Shown here piece by piece: positions 1-8,778 of a stretch of DNA of 64,000 nt. The stretch covers positions 682,001 through 746,000 of the forward strand of contig NZ_AP014546.1 of assembly GCF_016592555.1 (NCBI RefSeq), in the 5' to 3' direction. How positions within the stretch are numbered: position 1 is the first letter of the stretch; every line of letters starts with the position of its first letter. A program made the translations under genes and the position numbers. The notes under the pieces are model-generated. The model saw only the letters and a program-made list of their open reading frames with translations, did no database searches and was not told where the DNA came from. The DNA is from Neptunomonas japonica JAMM 1380. GTDB lineage: Bacteria; Pseudomonadota; Gammaproteobacteria; Pseudomonadales; Balneatricaceae.

Positions 1-234
1 ATCAATATCCCATAAGCTTTTGGCTAGGCTGGCAAGGTAACTACTACGAATGAGTTCAACTTGTTGATCAATCGCTTTAAATTCACGGCGGTAATCCAGT
101 GTTAGCTGTAGTGCTGTAGAAAGTAGAATAAACAGAAAGCTACAGCTACATACATAGAGCATCACCTTGTAGCCCAAAGGGTGTTCTTTTGAGTACCGAC
201 TGAGGTTGGGGAGCAAATCTTTGAAGGGCTTCAT
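1..234 (-). CDS. membrane sensor histidine kinase, N-terminal part only (runs off left edge)
   Basis: The first 78 codons of a gene that continues beyond the left edge. The ATG shares one base with the TAA stop of the binding-protein gene upstream (TAATG), so translation is probably coupled. The visible part has a short basic cytoplasmic N-terminus, a hydrophobic segment at about residues 23-43 (VMLYVCSCSFLFILLSTALQ), then the start of a hydrophilic, probably periplasmic region. No kinase domain is inside the window. The sensor-kinase call rests on this topology and on being the third gene after an OmpR-type response regulator and a solute-binding protein. A membrane diguanylate cyclase or chemoreceptor would look the same at this end. 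Confidence 0.6.
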   Translation of the reverse strand, partial: MKPFKDLLPNLSRYSKEHPLGYKVMLYVCSCSFLFILLSTALQLTLDYRREFKAIDQQVELIRSSYLASLAKSLWDID

Positions 235-1055
235 TATTTGCTAGCCTTATGTGTCAGGGATCTTGGTGAAAGAGGGGCTGTTGGATGAATGTATTGCTGG
301 CTGTAAACCTGTGTAAGTTGGTTTATTGTTCCGTCTTGTGTGAGTTCTTTAAGCCTGCGGTTGAGGTAAGGAAGGTGTTTTTCTAGTGCGCTACTTTTCC
401 TCACAGCTAGAAAATAATATTCAGTACTGATTCTGTAATCTAATGCTATGACTTGATCATCAAAACCCAATTTTTTACTTTGTAACTCGCCGCTTAATAT
501 ACCAATTGGCATATAGTCGATTCGCTTAAGGGCGAGTTTTGCAAAGTTTTGGCTATTACGAGAGACATACTCTATATCATTGCTGTTTTGCAGAAAGTGG
601 TCGAATTTCTCACCGAAGCTATCACCTAATAACAATCCGACTCTTTTGCCCTTAAGGTCACTCATCTGTTGTACTTTGATGGGAGTTTGTCGGTTGATAA
701 ATAGAGCGATAGGGTCGGCGATTAAAGGAGATTCGGTGAAATTTAAGAAGGTCTTTCTGCTTGGGATTTTGTAAGCGGCAACCACAATATCTGCATTACC
801 CAGCTGTACTTCTAAAAGGCAGCGCTTCCAGTTGTAATCCGTTATAAGTTGAATGTTATAACCAAGCTCAGTAAATATTTTTTTTGTAATGGCTGGAGCG
901 AGCCCGGTTAGTTGCCCATTGCCTATCCAAGATACCGGAGGGTAGAACGGATGCCCGCAGGCTTTGAGTGTTTGTGCAGAAACTGTTGGAGTGGTAAAGA
1001 GTATAAGAATGCATAAAACCGGAGGGATTAATCGTCGTCCAACGTTAAATTTCAT
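234..1055 (-). CDS. periplasmic substrate-binding protein, family 3 (probably a sensory component)
   Basis: A 273-residue protein with a signal peptide: basic MKFNVGRR, a hydrophobic core, and likely cleavage after SAQ near residue 27. The mature part begins LKACGHPFYPPVSW and has the bilobed architecture of amino-acid-type (SBP_bac_3) binding proteins, with a TDYNWKRCLLEVQLGNADIV segment typical of the family. No ABC permease or ATPase is nearby. The gene lies between a response regulator (ATGA overlap) and a membrane sensor start (TAATG overlap). The likely role is therefore to present a ligand to the sensor kinase, as TorT does for TorS, although it belongs to a different fold family from TorT. 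The ligand cannot be deduced. Confidence 0.85.
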   Translation of the reverse strand: MKFNVGRRLIPPVLCILILFTTPTVSAQTLKACGHPFYPPVSWIGNGQLTGLAPAITKKIFTELGYNIQLITDYNWKRCLLEVQLGNADIVVAAYKIPSRKTFLNFTESPLIADPIALFINRQTPIKVQQMSDLKGKRVGLLLGDSFGEKFDHFLQNSNDIEYVSRNSQNFAKLALKRIDYMPIGILSGELQSKKLGFDDQVIALDYRISTEYYFLAVRKSSALEKHLPYLNRRLKELTQDGTINQLTQVYSQQYIHPTAPLSPRSLTHKASK

Positions 1056-1780
1056 GGTAAATCGGCGGGTTTAGGAGTAAATAAGTACCCGGCGCCATGA
1101 ACGGTTAAGATTGTTTTTGGGTTAGCGGGGTCATCATAGAGCTTACGCCGTAAGCGGCCAATGAGAACATCGACGGTTCGATCTGAAGGTACCCACTCGC
1201 GATTGCGGATCTGGTCTAGAATAAGCTCTCTACTCATTACTTTTCCAGAGTTCAGCATCAACACATTCAATAACTGGAACTCACCTTCGGTTAGTTGTAT
1301 CTCTATCTGATTCTCATCAATTAATTGACGTCTATCGAGGTTTAGTTTCCAACGTTCGAAGGTTTTAAACGTGTGTGGTAGGGCGTCTGTAGGCTTATGG
1401 CTATGGCAATGTCGTACACGGCGAACGAGGTTTTTAGTGCGCGCTAAAATCTCACGAGGGTTAAACGGTTTAGTGACATATTCGTCGGCACCGCACTCTA
1501 GACCAATTAAACGATCAACTTCATCTTGTCGCCCGGTTACTAAAATAATGCCTACCTCAGAATGCACTCGAAGCTCTCGTGTTAGTGTTAAGCCATCTTT
1601 ACCGGGTAAGCGTATGTCTAGGAGAACTACATCAATGGATCTACTGCTGAGTACCGCTTCTGCTTGTTCGGCTGTCTCTGCACTAAATACGTTATAACCT
1701 TCTTCCTTGAAGTAGCTTACAAGGCATTCTCGAGTCACTGCTTCATCATCAACTACAAGGATGCGGATATCAGTATTCAT
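1052..1780 (-). CDS. OmpR/TorR-type two-component response regulator
   Basis: A 242-residue DNA-binding response regulator. The N-terminal receiver has the acidic pair D11-D12, the phospho-acceptor D55 in VVLLDIRLPG, and the conserved K104 in VTKPF. The C-terminal winged helix (about residues 140-235) ends with SDRTVDVLIGRLRRKL and the GAGYLF signature. The overall sequence resembles the TorR subgroup. The stop overlaps the start of the binding-protein gene by ATGA, making it the first gene of a leftward three-gene operon. Three TTTACA repeats lie 120-145 bp upstream and may be an autoregulatory site. The effector genes it controls are not evident. Confidence 0.9.
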   Translation of the reverse strand: MNTDIRILVVDDEAVTRECLVSYFKEEGYNVFSAETAEQAEAVLSSRSIDVVLLDIRLPGKDGLTLTRELRVHSEVGIILVTGRQDEVDRLIGLECGADEYVTKPFNPREILARTKNLVRRVRHCHSHKPTDALPHTFKTFERWKLNLDRRQLIDENQIEIQLTEGEFQLLNVLMLNSGKVMSRELILDQIRNREWVPSDRTVDVLIGRLRRKLYDDPANPKTILTVHGAGYLFTPKPADLP

Positions 1781-1898
1781 ACTATTTTAGATCCTAATAG
1801 GCGAAGCCATTTTATTGTTTTTATTATCTTTAGGTTGCTAAGTTACAAGCAGCCCACCCATTAATCTAGTTCATTGACTGCTACTACAGCAAGAGATG

Positions 1899-1925
1899 TT
1901 TACATTGTATTTACAATATTTTACA
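1899..1925. promoter_or_regulatory. tandem TTTACA repeats, candidate response-regulator operator
   Basis: TTTACA occurs at 1899, 1910 and 1920, spaced 11 and 10 bp, so all three lie on the same face of the helix. OmpR-family regulators bind tandem direct repeats with this phasing. The site is upstream of the leftward response regulator. This is read from sequence; binding is inferred. Confidence 0.45.
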
Positions 1926-2685
1926 GCATTAAACATCGTGCTCTTAGCTATTTAAGAAACAGGGCAGGATGAATTAGCTATCCGTTGCAGAGGTCAGGTT
2001 TTATGAATTTTTATAGAGTATATTTCCATGTTCTCAGATTACGTGCGTGTTTTGTTACTAATGGCTTTTCTTTTGTGTACGGTTTGTTCTGGTATCTTGA
2101 TAGAAAGTCTTGCATTATCAAATAGGTAAGGAAAATCGCAGGTAAGATGCCGTGCCAGTTTAAACGATCAAAACGCGCATAGGCAGTCTGAAATATTAGG
2201 TATCCAAGAGATAAAGTGCTATCAAAAGTAGCATTCATATCCGTTTTACTTGGAATAATTGCTTTTGTTTGCATAGTCGCTGCGTTATTAGCCTTCCCAA
2301 ACCATGATGGTTTAAATTTTTCTTTAGCGAGCAAGTTAGTTCTTCATGTAGAATTAATTAATGACTCTCCACCGCAGAAAGTTTTTCAAACTGAAGGCTT
2401 CGAGTTTGGGGAGGGGGGCTATATGTTTAGTACTATCTCTAGCTATTTGAGCTTCTTTTATTGGCTTATTCTTATGTTGCCTCGCCGCTAAAGGCAACCG
2501 ATTTTCAAAGCTCCAAAGCGTTAGTTTTTTGCTTTGTGTAGCTTCCTTGGTTTTGGCGTATTGCAATTTTGGCTTTTTACTTACAAATGTCTAAAAATCG
2601 CCCTACAGGCTCAGGCTGTCTTTACGCTCAGACCCTTTATATTGGTCACTATCTTGTTGGGCTTGTAACTTAAATAGGAATAATT
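1926..2685. other. AT-rich region without a convincing gene
   Basis: About 760 bases between the two-component promoter and the acyltransferase start. Several short open frames exist on both strands, but none has a good ribosome-binding site or a recognisable product except possibly the membrane-like frame at 2216-2491. Low GC and fragmented coding potential suggest decayed or horizontally acquired DNA. Confidence 0.5.
2216..2491 (+). CDS. possible small membrane protein or remnant (doubtful)
   Basis: A 91-codon frame starting with GTG. Its translation has a hydrophobic stretch at about residues 5-28 (VAFISVLLGIIAFVCIVAAL) and a second near the C-terminus (SYLSFFYWLILMLP), separated by a polar segment. 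The ribosome-binding site is poor and I recognise no family. It could be the tail of a broken membrane protein, since the frame stays open a few codons upstream of the GTG, or chance. It lies on the same strand as the acyltransferase, about 195 bp upstream. Confidence 0.2.
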   Translation: MLSKVAFISVLLGIIAFVCIVAALLAFPNHDGLNFSLASKLVLHVELINDSPPQKVFQTEGFEFGEGGYMFSTISSYLSFFYWLILMLPRR

Positions 2686-3752
2686 TTGAAAGAGTTTTTT
2701 TTAAGAAAAATAACTTCGATTTCATACGGTTGCTAGCCGCATTTCAGGTTGCAATCGTTCATGGGTATGAGCACTTTGGTGTCGAGCATGGTGAGTCCTT
2801 CATAGCCGTTCTATCAATGTTTCCGGGAGTTACAATATTTTTCGTAATTAGCGGTTTTTTGATTTCTGCTTCATGGGAAAGAAGCTCCTCGTTGCTTTCC
2901 TATTTTGAAAATAGGTTTCTAAGGATATACCCTGCGTTATGGGGTTGTTTTATTTTTTCTCTGTTGAGCTTGTTTATAGTGTACTCCCCTCAATTTAGCG
3001 CTATTGAAATGGGTAAGTGGGGATTAGCACAGCTTACAATTGGTCAGTTTTATAACCCAGAATTTATGCGAGAGTATGGTGTAGGTGTCCTTAATGGCAG
3101 TTTATGGACAATTCCTGTTGAAATACAGTTTTACCTCATATTGCCTGTACTGTACGTACTGATAAGAAGTTCGAGCTGGAGTAAGCTATTATTGCCCATA
3201 TTAATATTCTTACTTGTAATAGTTAATCAGTCGTATTTCGCTTTCCGCTCTGCGGATGGAGGGGTGTTGATTAAGCTGTTCGGAGTAACTGTATTGCCAT
3301 ATTTATATATTTTTCTATTAGGTGTATTACTACAAAGAAACTTACCATTTGTAGAGAAATATTTGGCCCATAAAGCCCCGATATTATTGATATTATACTT
3401 AGCATCGGTCTGTGTATCTTGGGTGTTAGGTCTTAGTTATCAAGGAAATAGTTTAAATCCTATTTCTACAGTGATTCTATCACTCCTTATAATCTCTATG
3501 GCGTATAGTAATGTAGGTAAATTTGGGGCTATTCTAAAAGGTCATGATGTTTCTTATGGCATTTATATATATCACATGATTTTTGTTAATATTCTTATCC
3601 ATTTATCGGTTTTTTCACCCCCCATAAATATGCTCATAATGCTAATGTTAACTACTATTGTTGCACTTCTATCATGGAACGTTATAGAAAAACCGTCACT
3701 ATCTATGAAGCGATATTCTGTTCGAGATCAAAAAAATAACAAAGCAATATAG
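2686..3752 (+). CDS. acyltransferase family 3 membrane protein, 5' end out of frame at a homopolymer
   Basis: A multi-pass integral membrane O-acyltransferase (OafA/Oac type), about 355 residues when repaired, probably modifying a surface polysaccharide. The diagnostic first helix reads NNFDFIRLLAAFQVAIVHG, with the family's Arg and His. Around ten hydrophobic segments follow. The only well-placed start is TTG at 2686, five bases after AGGAA, giving KEFFL. Its frame closes 16 codons later. The catalytic frame, open from upstream through 3752, has no ATG, GTG or TTG before 2730, and the TTG at 2730 would remove the FDFIR motif. One extra base in the T8 (2695-2702) or A5 (2706-2710) run, or a -1 shift on T-TTT-TTA, restores the gene. 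It may be phase-variable, recoded, broken, or a sequencing error. Confidence 0.75.
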
Positions 3753-4024
3753 CGGACGCAGTAAGCGCTGTGAGTACTAATGTCTGCTAGAGGTCGAAAG
3801 TGGCCATCAAAAAACTTATATAAATATCACATCACCTTCGTGTCTTCGCTTACTGTCGAATCTTTACCATTTGATCAGTAGAGATATGTAAAAAATCTTG
3901 TTTTATGAGCCTTTTAACGCTTTAAGAAACGTACAGGTCGCAAATTGGCATACGCCATTCTTGAGTGAGCACATAATCTCTTGTCTATCAGAATAATAAT
4001 TTACGTACTTAGTGCGGAGGCATC

Positions 4025-5404
4025 ATGTCTATTAGCGTTTTCGATCTCTTTAAAGTAGGCGTAGGCCCATCCAGTTCACATACCGTAGGCCCGATGTTGG
4101 CGGCCGCTAAGTTTGCAGATTATCTTGAGCAGAAAAGCTTAGCGTCTGATGTGACGCGCATACAGGTTGATCTGTTTGGCTCATTAAGTGCGACTGGCAT
4201 AGGGCATGGTACTGATAACTCGGTCATTATAGGTTTGTTAGGCGAGCGCCCAGATACCGTTAACCCTGATATTATTTTGCAAGAAGTGGCCTCTGTAAAG
4301 GATAGCGATACGCTGCGCTTACTCAATAAATTTCCAATAGAGTTTATTTGGAAACGGGATATGCTGCTTCTTGAAGAAAACCTCCCTTACCATCCTAATG
4401 CGATGCGAGTCTCAGCGTTTGGAGCGCAAGGCCAAACGTTTTATAGCAACACCTACTATTCGATTGGTGGGGGCTTTGTTATTGATGAAAGCGAAGCAAC
4501 CGCCGATGCGCATGTCGTGCCGCAGGTCGCGTTGCCGTATGAGTTTCATAACGGGGTTGAGTTGCTGGAGCTATGTAAAGCAAACAACCTATCGATTAGT
4601 CAGTTGATGATGGAAAACGAGAAAGTCTGGCGCACTGAACAGGAGATTCGTGATGGCCTAATGGATATCTGGGCTGTGATGAAAGAGTGCATTGCTAACG
4701 GCCTGCATAAAGAGGGGGTCTTGCCGGGCGGGCTAAATGTTAAGCGCCGCGCAATGAGCTTACATAAATCTTTGATTCGTTCGACCAAGCCTAATGTTAT
4801 CAGTACAACAATGGGAGCAATGGACTGGATTAACCTTTACGCGTTAGCAGTCAATGAAGAAAACGCGGCGGGTGGGCGCATGGTAACAGCGCCTACGAAT
4901 GGTGCAGCAGGCATTATCCCGGCAGTATTGATGTATTACACGGAGTTTACGGATAAGCCTACTGAGAAGTGTATTGTTGACTTTATGCTAGCGGCTGCGG
5001 CGATTGGTGCGTTGTGCAAGAAAAATGCGTCTATCTCGGGTGCTGAAGTTGGCTGCCAAGGTGAAGTGGGTTCTGCTTGTGCGATGGCTGCAGCGGGTTT
5101 GTGTGAAGTACTCGGTGGCACACCTGAACAGGTAGAGAATGCGGCTGAAATAGGTTTGGAGCATAATTTAGGTTTGACCTGTGACCCTGTGGGTGGCTTG
5201 GTTCAAGTTCCTTGTATCGAACGCAACGCTATTGGTGCAATGAAGTCTATTAACGCAACGCAGATGGCGCTTCGCGGTGATGGTGAGCACTTTATCTCTT
5301 TGGATAAAGTGATCAAAACCATGTGGGATACCGGCATGGATATGCAAGATAAATACAAGGAAACCTCTCGTGGAGGCTTGGCGGTTAACGCTATTGAATG
5401 CTAG
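4025..5404 (+). CDS. sdaA: L-serine dehydratase (iron-sulfur, single chain)
   Basis: Deaminates L-serine to pyruvate and ammonia in the cytoplasm. The 459 residues match the length of single-chain SdaA. The N-terminal beta domain carries GPSSSHT (14-20). The C-terminal alpha domain carries cysteines at 344, 386 (TCDPVGG) and 397 (VPCIERNA), the expected ligands of the oxygen-sensitive [4Fe-4S] cluster, plus the [14 protein letters not shown] segment. A GCGGAGG ribosome-binding site precedes the ATG. A bidirectional terminator follows and separates it from the convergent atoDA operon. It stands alone, with no serine transporter beside it. Confidence 0.96.
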   Translation: MSISVFDLFKVGVGPSSSHTVGPMLAAAKFADYLEQKSLASDVTRIQVDLFGSLSATGIGHGTDNSVIIGLLGERPDTVNPDIILQEVASVKDSDTLRLLNKFPIEFIWKRDMLLLEENLPYHPNAMRVSAFGAQGQTFYSNTYYSIGGGFVIDESEATADAHVVPQVALPYEFHNGVELLELCKANNLSISQLMMENEKVWRTEQEIRDGLMDIWAVMKECIANGLHKEGVLPGGLNVKRRAMSLHKSLIRSTKPNVISTTMGAMDWINLYALAVNEENAAGGRMVTAPTNGAAGIIPAVLMYYTEFTDKPTEKCIVDFMLAAAAIGALCKKNASISGAEVGCQGEVGSACAMAAAGLCEVLGGTPEQVENAAEIGLEHNLGLTCDPVGGLVQVPCIERNAIGAMKSINATQMALRGDGEHFISLDKVIKTMWDTGMDMQDKYKETSRGGLAVNAIEC

Positions 5405-5443
5405 GCAGTATCTGCCACTAAAGCACTCATGCATGAGATGAAT

Positions 5444-5475
5444 AAAAAAGGGAGCCTTGTTGGCTCCCTTTTTTT
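5444..5475. terminator. bidirectional terminator between sdaA and atoA
   Basis: Stem AAAAAAGGGAGCC / GGCTCCCTTTTTT with a short loop and T or A runs on both flanks, placed between two convergent genes. Confidence 0.9.
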
Positions 5476-6121
5476 AGATTTGCATATAGGGTAGATCATC
5501 AGGAATGATCAATGTGGCATCGGTTAGGCTGAGCACCTCATCGAGTGTGCATCCTGGGCCTAGTTCTTTAAGTAGTAATCCCTCTTCAGTAGGCTCAATT
5601 ACGGCTTTTTCCGTGACGATTAGATCGACTCTGCGCTCTGCTGTTATTGGAAATGCTAATGATTTAACAAGCTTTGCGTTGCCTTTGGCGGTATGTGTCA
5701 TGGCGACAATCACGCGCTTAGCACCAGCTACCAAGTCCATTGCGCCACCCATACCCGGGACCATTTTTCCTGGAATAATCCAGTTGGCTAAGTGGCCTTG
5801 CTCATCTACTTGAAGCCCGCCAAGAATGGTCATGTCGAGGTGCCCGCCACGAATCAAACCAAACGAGAAGGCGCTATCAAATGCTGCAGCGCCCGGTAAT
5901 ACGCCAATGAAACTGCCGCCAGCATCCGTTAAAGAGGGATTTTCCATCCCTTCAGGAAAGCCGCCTACACCAATGACGCCGTTCTCCGATTGAAAGAATA
6001 CATAGTTATCTTTATCAACATATTGGGCGACCATTGTTGGCAGGCCAATCCCTAAATTAACCAGCGACCCCGGTGCCACTTCTTGGGCAATACGGCGGGC
6101 TATAATCTCTTTAGCATTCAT
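5474..6121 (-). CDS. atoA: 3-oxoacid (acetoacetate) CoA-transferase subunit B
   Basis: The 215-residue beta subunit of a succinyl/acetyl-CoA:acetoacetate CoA-transferase, activating short-chain 3-oxo acids for thiolysis. It closely follows E. coli AtoA. It has the VNLGIGLPTMVA glycine-rich start, the SENGV motif with catalytic Glu46 (forms the acyl-glutamyl/CoA thioester), and a GGLQVDE...GKMVPGMGGAMDLV block. It overlaps subunit A by ATGA, so the chains are probably made in a 1:1 ratio. No thiolase or AtoC/AtoE lies next to the pair. ScoB/PcaJ are paralogous names; substrate range is not settled by sequence. Confidence 0.93.
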   Translation of the reverse strand: MNAKEIIARRIAQEVAPGSLVNLGIGLPTMVAQYVDKDNYVFFQSENGVIGVGGFPEGMENPSLTDAGGSFIGVLPGAAAFDSAFSFGLIRGGHLDMTILGGLQVDEQGHLANWIIPGKMVPGMGGAMDLVAGAKRVIVAMTHTAKGNAKLVKSLAFPITAERRVDLIVTEKAVIEPTEEGLLLKELGPGCTLDEVLSLTDATLIIPDDLPYMQI

Positions 6122-6777
6122 GCTTTGGCCTCGCTTTTCACAATCATATCAACCAGCACACCCGGTGTGTGCACATCATCTGGCGGAATGCAGCCAACAG
6201 GCAGCATCTCTTCTACTTCGACGATGACATGCTTAGCAGCCATGGCCATTAATGGATTAAAGTTTTGTGCCGTCAGGCGATATTTTAGATTGCCGTAGTA
6301 GTCCGACTGTTGGGCTTTAATCAGTGCGAAGTCTGCTTTTAGTGGGCGCTCCAGCAGAAACTTTTCTCCATCAACTTCGACCAGTTGCTTCCCTTCACCG
6401 GCCAGTGTGTTTACGCCGGTGGGTGTCAGTATGCCACCTAATCCGTAGCCGCCAGCGCGCACTCTTTCTGCTAATGTGCCTTGAGGTGATAGTTCTACCT
6501 CAAGCTCTTTGGCGATCATCTGTCGTTGTGTTTCTGGGTTAGTCCCTATGTGAGACACAATCACTTTTTTCACAGAGTGGGCATCAATTAACAGACCAAT
6601 GGCGGCGCCTTCTTGTGCGGTATCATTCGCAATCACGCAGAGCGATTTTTTACCTTGGCGGACCAGTTCTTTGATCAAGCTCAGTGGGGAACCCACGCCC
6701 ATAAAGCCACCAATCATTATAGTGGAACCATCGGGTATCAGGGCGATGGCTTCAGTCACGGAAAGAGGATGTTTCAA
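6118..6777 (-). CDS. atoD: 3-oxoacid (acetoacetate) CoA-transferase subunit A
   Basis: The 219-residue alpha subunit partner of AtoA, cytoplasmic. It contains the MIGGFMGVGSP nucleotide-binding loop, SHIGTNPET, PQGTLAERVRAGG, GLGGILTPTGV and a C-terminal FNPLMAMAA block, all matching the AtoD/ScoA family. The start codon is TTG. It is chosen because it is preceded at six bases by a strong GGAAGG and no ATG is available in frame before the family's usual N-terminus. First gene of a two-gene leftward operon. Confidence 0.92.
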   Translation of the reverse strand: MKHPLSVTEAIALIPDGSTIMIGGFMGVGSPLSLIKELVRQGKKSLCVIANDTAQEGAAIGLLIDAHSVKKVIVSHIGTNPETQRQMIAKELEVELSPQGTLAERVRAGGYGLGGILTPTGVNTLAGEGKQLVEVDGEKFLLERPLKADFALIKAQQSDYYGNLKYRLTAQNFNPLMAMAAKHVIVEVEEMLPVGCIPPDDVHTPGVLVDMIVKSEAKA

Positions 6778-6996
6778 TGTAAACCTTCCTTTAGCAGCGG
6801 TATGAAAATTGATTTATCTACGCATAATAGAGCCTAGCAAGCGCTGTTAATATGCTCTGTATCAGTAATCTTGAAAGGTTAATGATAGGTAGAGTGAATA
6901 AATATAGGACTAAGTGCGGTTTTCAGGTGATGCAATGCAGTTTAGTCTGTTGGTTTTCGCTAAAATAGCGCATCGAATAAGACTCAGAGCTTAACA

Positions 6997-7695
6997 ATGA
7001 CACCGCAACGTAAACAAAAATTGATATCGACCCTTGAGCGCCGTCAACCCGACCTGCAACTGATTACTGATCAGGTGCATAAATCCAGAAACTTAGCGGC
7101 GCTGATCCGTACTTGTGATGCGGTAGGGGTTCCCTATGTGCACAGCGTTGCACCCAAAACAGGTTATGGGTATAGCGGTACGGCAAAAGGTAGCGATCGT
7201 TGGGTAAAAACGATTCATCACGAGACCTGCGAAGAGGCAATTCAACAAGCCCGATCTAAAGGAATGAAAGTGTATGCGGCGCACTTTTCTGAGCGCGCTG
7301 TAGATTATCGTGACGTTGATTACGCCATTCCTTGTGCCATTTTGATGGGCTCAGAGAAAGAGGGCGTCAGCCAAGAAGCGGCTGATATGGCCGATCAACA
7401 TATTCTTATTCCTATGATGGGTATGGTGGGTTCGCTTAATGTATCAACCGCTGCCGGTATTATTATGGTTGAGGCGCAGAATCAGCGTTTAAAAGCGGGT
7501 TTGTATAATGAGTCTCGGCTTGACCCTCAGGAGTTTAAAGATACGATTTTTGAGTGGAGTTGCCCGGATATTGCTGATTTTTGCCGCAAAAAAGGTTTGG
7601 AGTATCCACCGTTAGATGATGATTTGGTCATGGCTGATTCGGCGGCGTGGTACCAAGCGTATAGAGATGGCACAGCAACTAAGCGTGAATGGTAG
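6997..7695 (+). CDS. trmH: tRNA (guanosine(18)-2'-O)-methyltransferase
   Basis: A SpoU/TrmH-family SPOUT methyltransferase, 232 residues, that 2'-O-methylates G18 in the D-loop of tRNAs using SAM. Family motifs are seen in order: the N-terminal RRQPDL and VHKSRNLAALIRTCDAVG (motif 1), CAILMGSEKEGVS (motif 2) and IPMMGMVGSLNVSTAAGI (motif 3), which forms the knotted SAM site. The C-terminal region is the TrmH-specific tail. The ribosome-binding site before the ATG is weak. It converges on the LysR gene with only three bases between stops, so no terminator separates them. Confidence 0.95.
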   Translation: MTPQRKQKLISTLERRQPDLQLITDQVHKSRNLAALIRTCDAVGVPYVHSVAPKTGYGYSGTAKGSDRWVKTIHHETCEEAIQQARSKGMKVYAAHFSERAVDYRDVDYAIPCAILMGSEKEGVSQEAADMADQHILIPMMGMVGSLNVSTAAGIIMVEAQNQRLKAGLYNESRLDPQEFKDTIFEWSCPDIADFCRKKGLEYPPLDDDLVMADSAAWYQAYRDGTATKREW

Positions 7696-7698
7696 CCG

Positions 7699-8634
7699 TT
7701 AGGCCACTTGTGGTGCCTTAAAAAGGTGTATCTGTTCTTTCAGCCATTTCAGTGCGGGGTCATTATTAAATAGCGGGTGATGAACAGTCGTCATTGTTAT
7801 GCCGGGTATTGTGCTGGGAGGCGTGACCATACGCACGGGTAGCATCTGGCAAAACAGTTCTGCCATCTGCGAGGGCAGCGTGATGATGGCTGGAGTCTTG
7901 GAAACAATTCTGGCTGCCGCCATATAGTTGGTGGTTCGCGCGATAGCGTGGCGGGGTAACTGCTGGCTGCTTAGCCAGTTATCAATTGCGCTAGTGGTGT
8001 CTCCCGTAAGGTCAGAAAAAACCACATGTGTTAATGAGACAAACTGCTCCACTGACAACGACTCTTTTACTAAGTGGTTATCTTTGCCGACTAAGCAGAC
8101 AAATTTTTCTGTTCTCCACTGCTCAACTATCAAATGTGCCGGGATCTTTTGTGTTGTATCCATGCCTACGACGATATCGACCTGCCGGTTTTCCAGGCGA
8201 GTAGAAGACGCGTGTTCGCTTATCATCTCTATTTCTAATGTGATGTTGGGAGCAATAATTTGTAGGTGTTTGAGCAAGTCAGGAAAGATCACTGACTCAA
8301 AATAATCTGTGCAGGCAATGCTGAAAGTGCGGTCGCTCTTATGTGCTACGAATGAAGCAGAGGGGGCGATAGTGCGGTTGATAAGCTGCAATGCTTCTCG
8401 CACATCGGGTAGCATCTCTAATGCTCGGGGTGTGGGCTGCAAGCCATTCTGCGTTCTTATCAATAACGGATCATCGAGTTGTTGGCGTAAGCGGTTGAGT
8501 GCATGGCTCATGGCTGATTGGCTAAGAAAAACCTTTTCTGCGGCTTTGCTGACATGGCACTCAGTTATAAGCGCTTCAAAAATAATCAGTAAATTAAGAT
8601 CAAACTGGCGCAGTGGTTTCATAGCGGGCTTCAT
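7699..8634 (-). CDS. LysR-family transcriptional regulator, divergent from speB
   Basis: A 311-residue LysR regulator. The winged helix-turn-helix at about residues 8-67 includes SKAAEKVFLSQSAMSHALNRLR. The C-terminal effector domain resembles the NodD/PbpX-like group more than the CysB type. It is transcribed away from speB across a 144-bp promoter region that carries a direct repeat of ATGCATTTA. By the usual LysR pattern it probably controls speB and itself, with agmatine or a related compound as a plausible co-inducer (inference). Confidence 0.9.
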   Translation of the reverse strand: MKPAMKPLRQFDLNLLIIFEALITECHVSKAAEKVFLSQSAMSHALNRLRQQLDDPLLIRTQNGLQPTPRALEMLPDVREALQLINRTIAPSASFVAHKSDRTFSIACTDYFESVIFPDLLKHLQIIAPNITLEIEMISEHASSTRLENRQVDIVVGMDTTQKIPAHLIVEQWRTEKFVCLVGKDNHLVKESLSVEQFVSLTHVVFSDLTGDTTSAIDNWLSSQQLPRHAIARTTNYMAAARIVSKTPAIITLPSQMAELFCQMLPVRMVTPPSTIPGITMTTVHHPLFNNDPALKWLKEQIHLFKAPQVA

Positions 8635-8662
8635 AAAAGATTCGTCGAAAAATATTAACTAC

Positions 8663-8692
8663 ATGCATTTATATATTATAACTATGCATTTA
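8663..8692. promoter_or_regulatory. direct repeat ATGCATTTA x2, candidate LysR site
   Basis: ATGCATTTA at 8663-8671 and again at 8684-8692, exactly 21 bp apart (two helical turns), in the LysR/speB intergenic region. Seen directly; operator function is inferred. Confidence 0.4.
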
Positions 8693-8778
8693 ACTAATAA
8701 TATATTGAGGGGTATTCTGTTCTCACGTTTTGTTTAGACGCTGGTGGGTTTTAGCGCATAAATAGTGAGGAGTAGAAG

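Noticed and set aside
2011..2334. A 107-codon leftward open frame and a 70-codon one at 2354-2566
   Set aside because: No ribosome-binding site, no recognisable domain, unusual composition, and overlap with other equally weak frames.
2480..2660. Integron attC-like site
   Set aside because: I could not find paired RYYYAAC / GTTRRRY core sites flanking an imperfect dyad.
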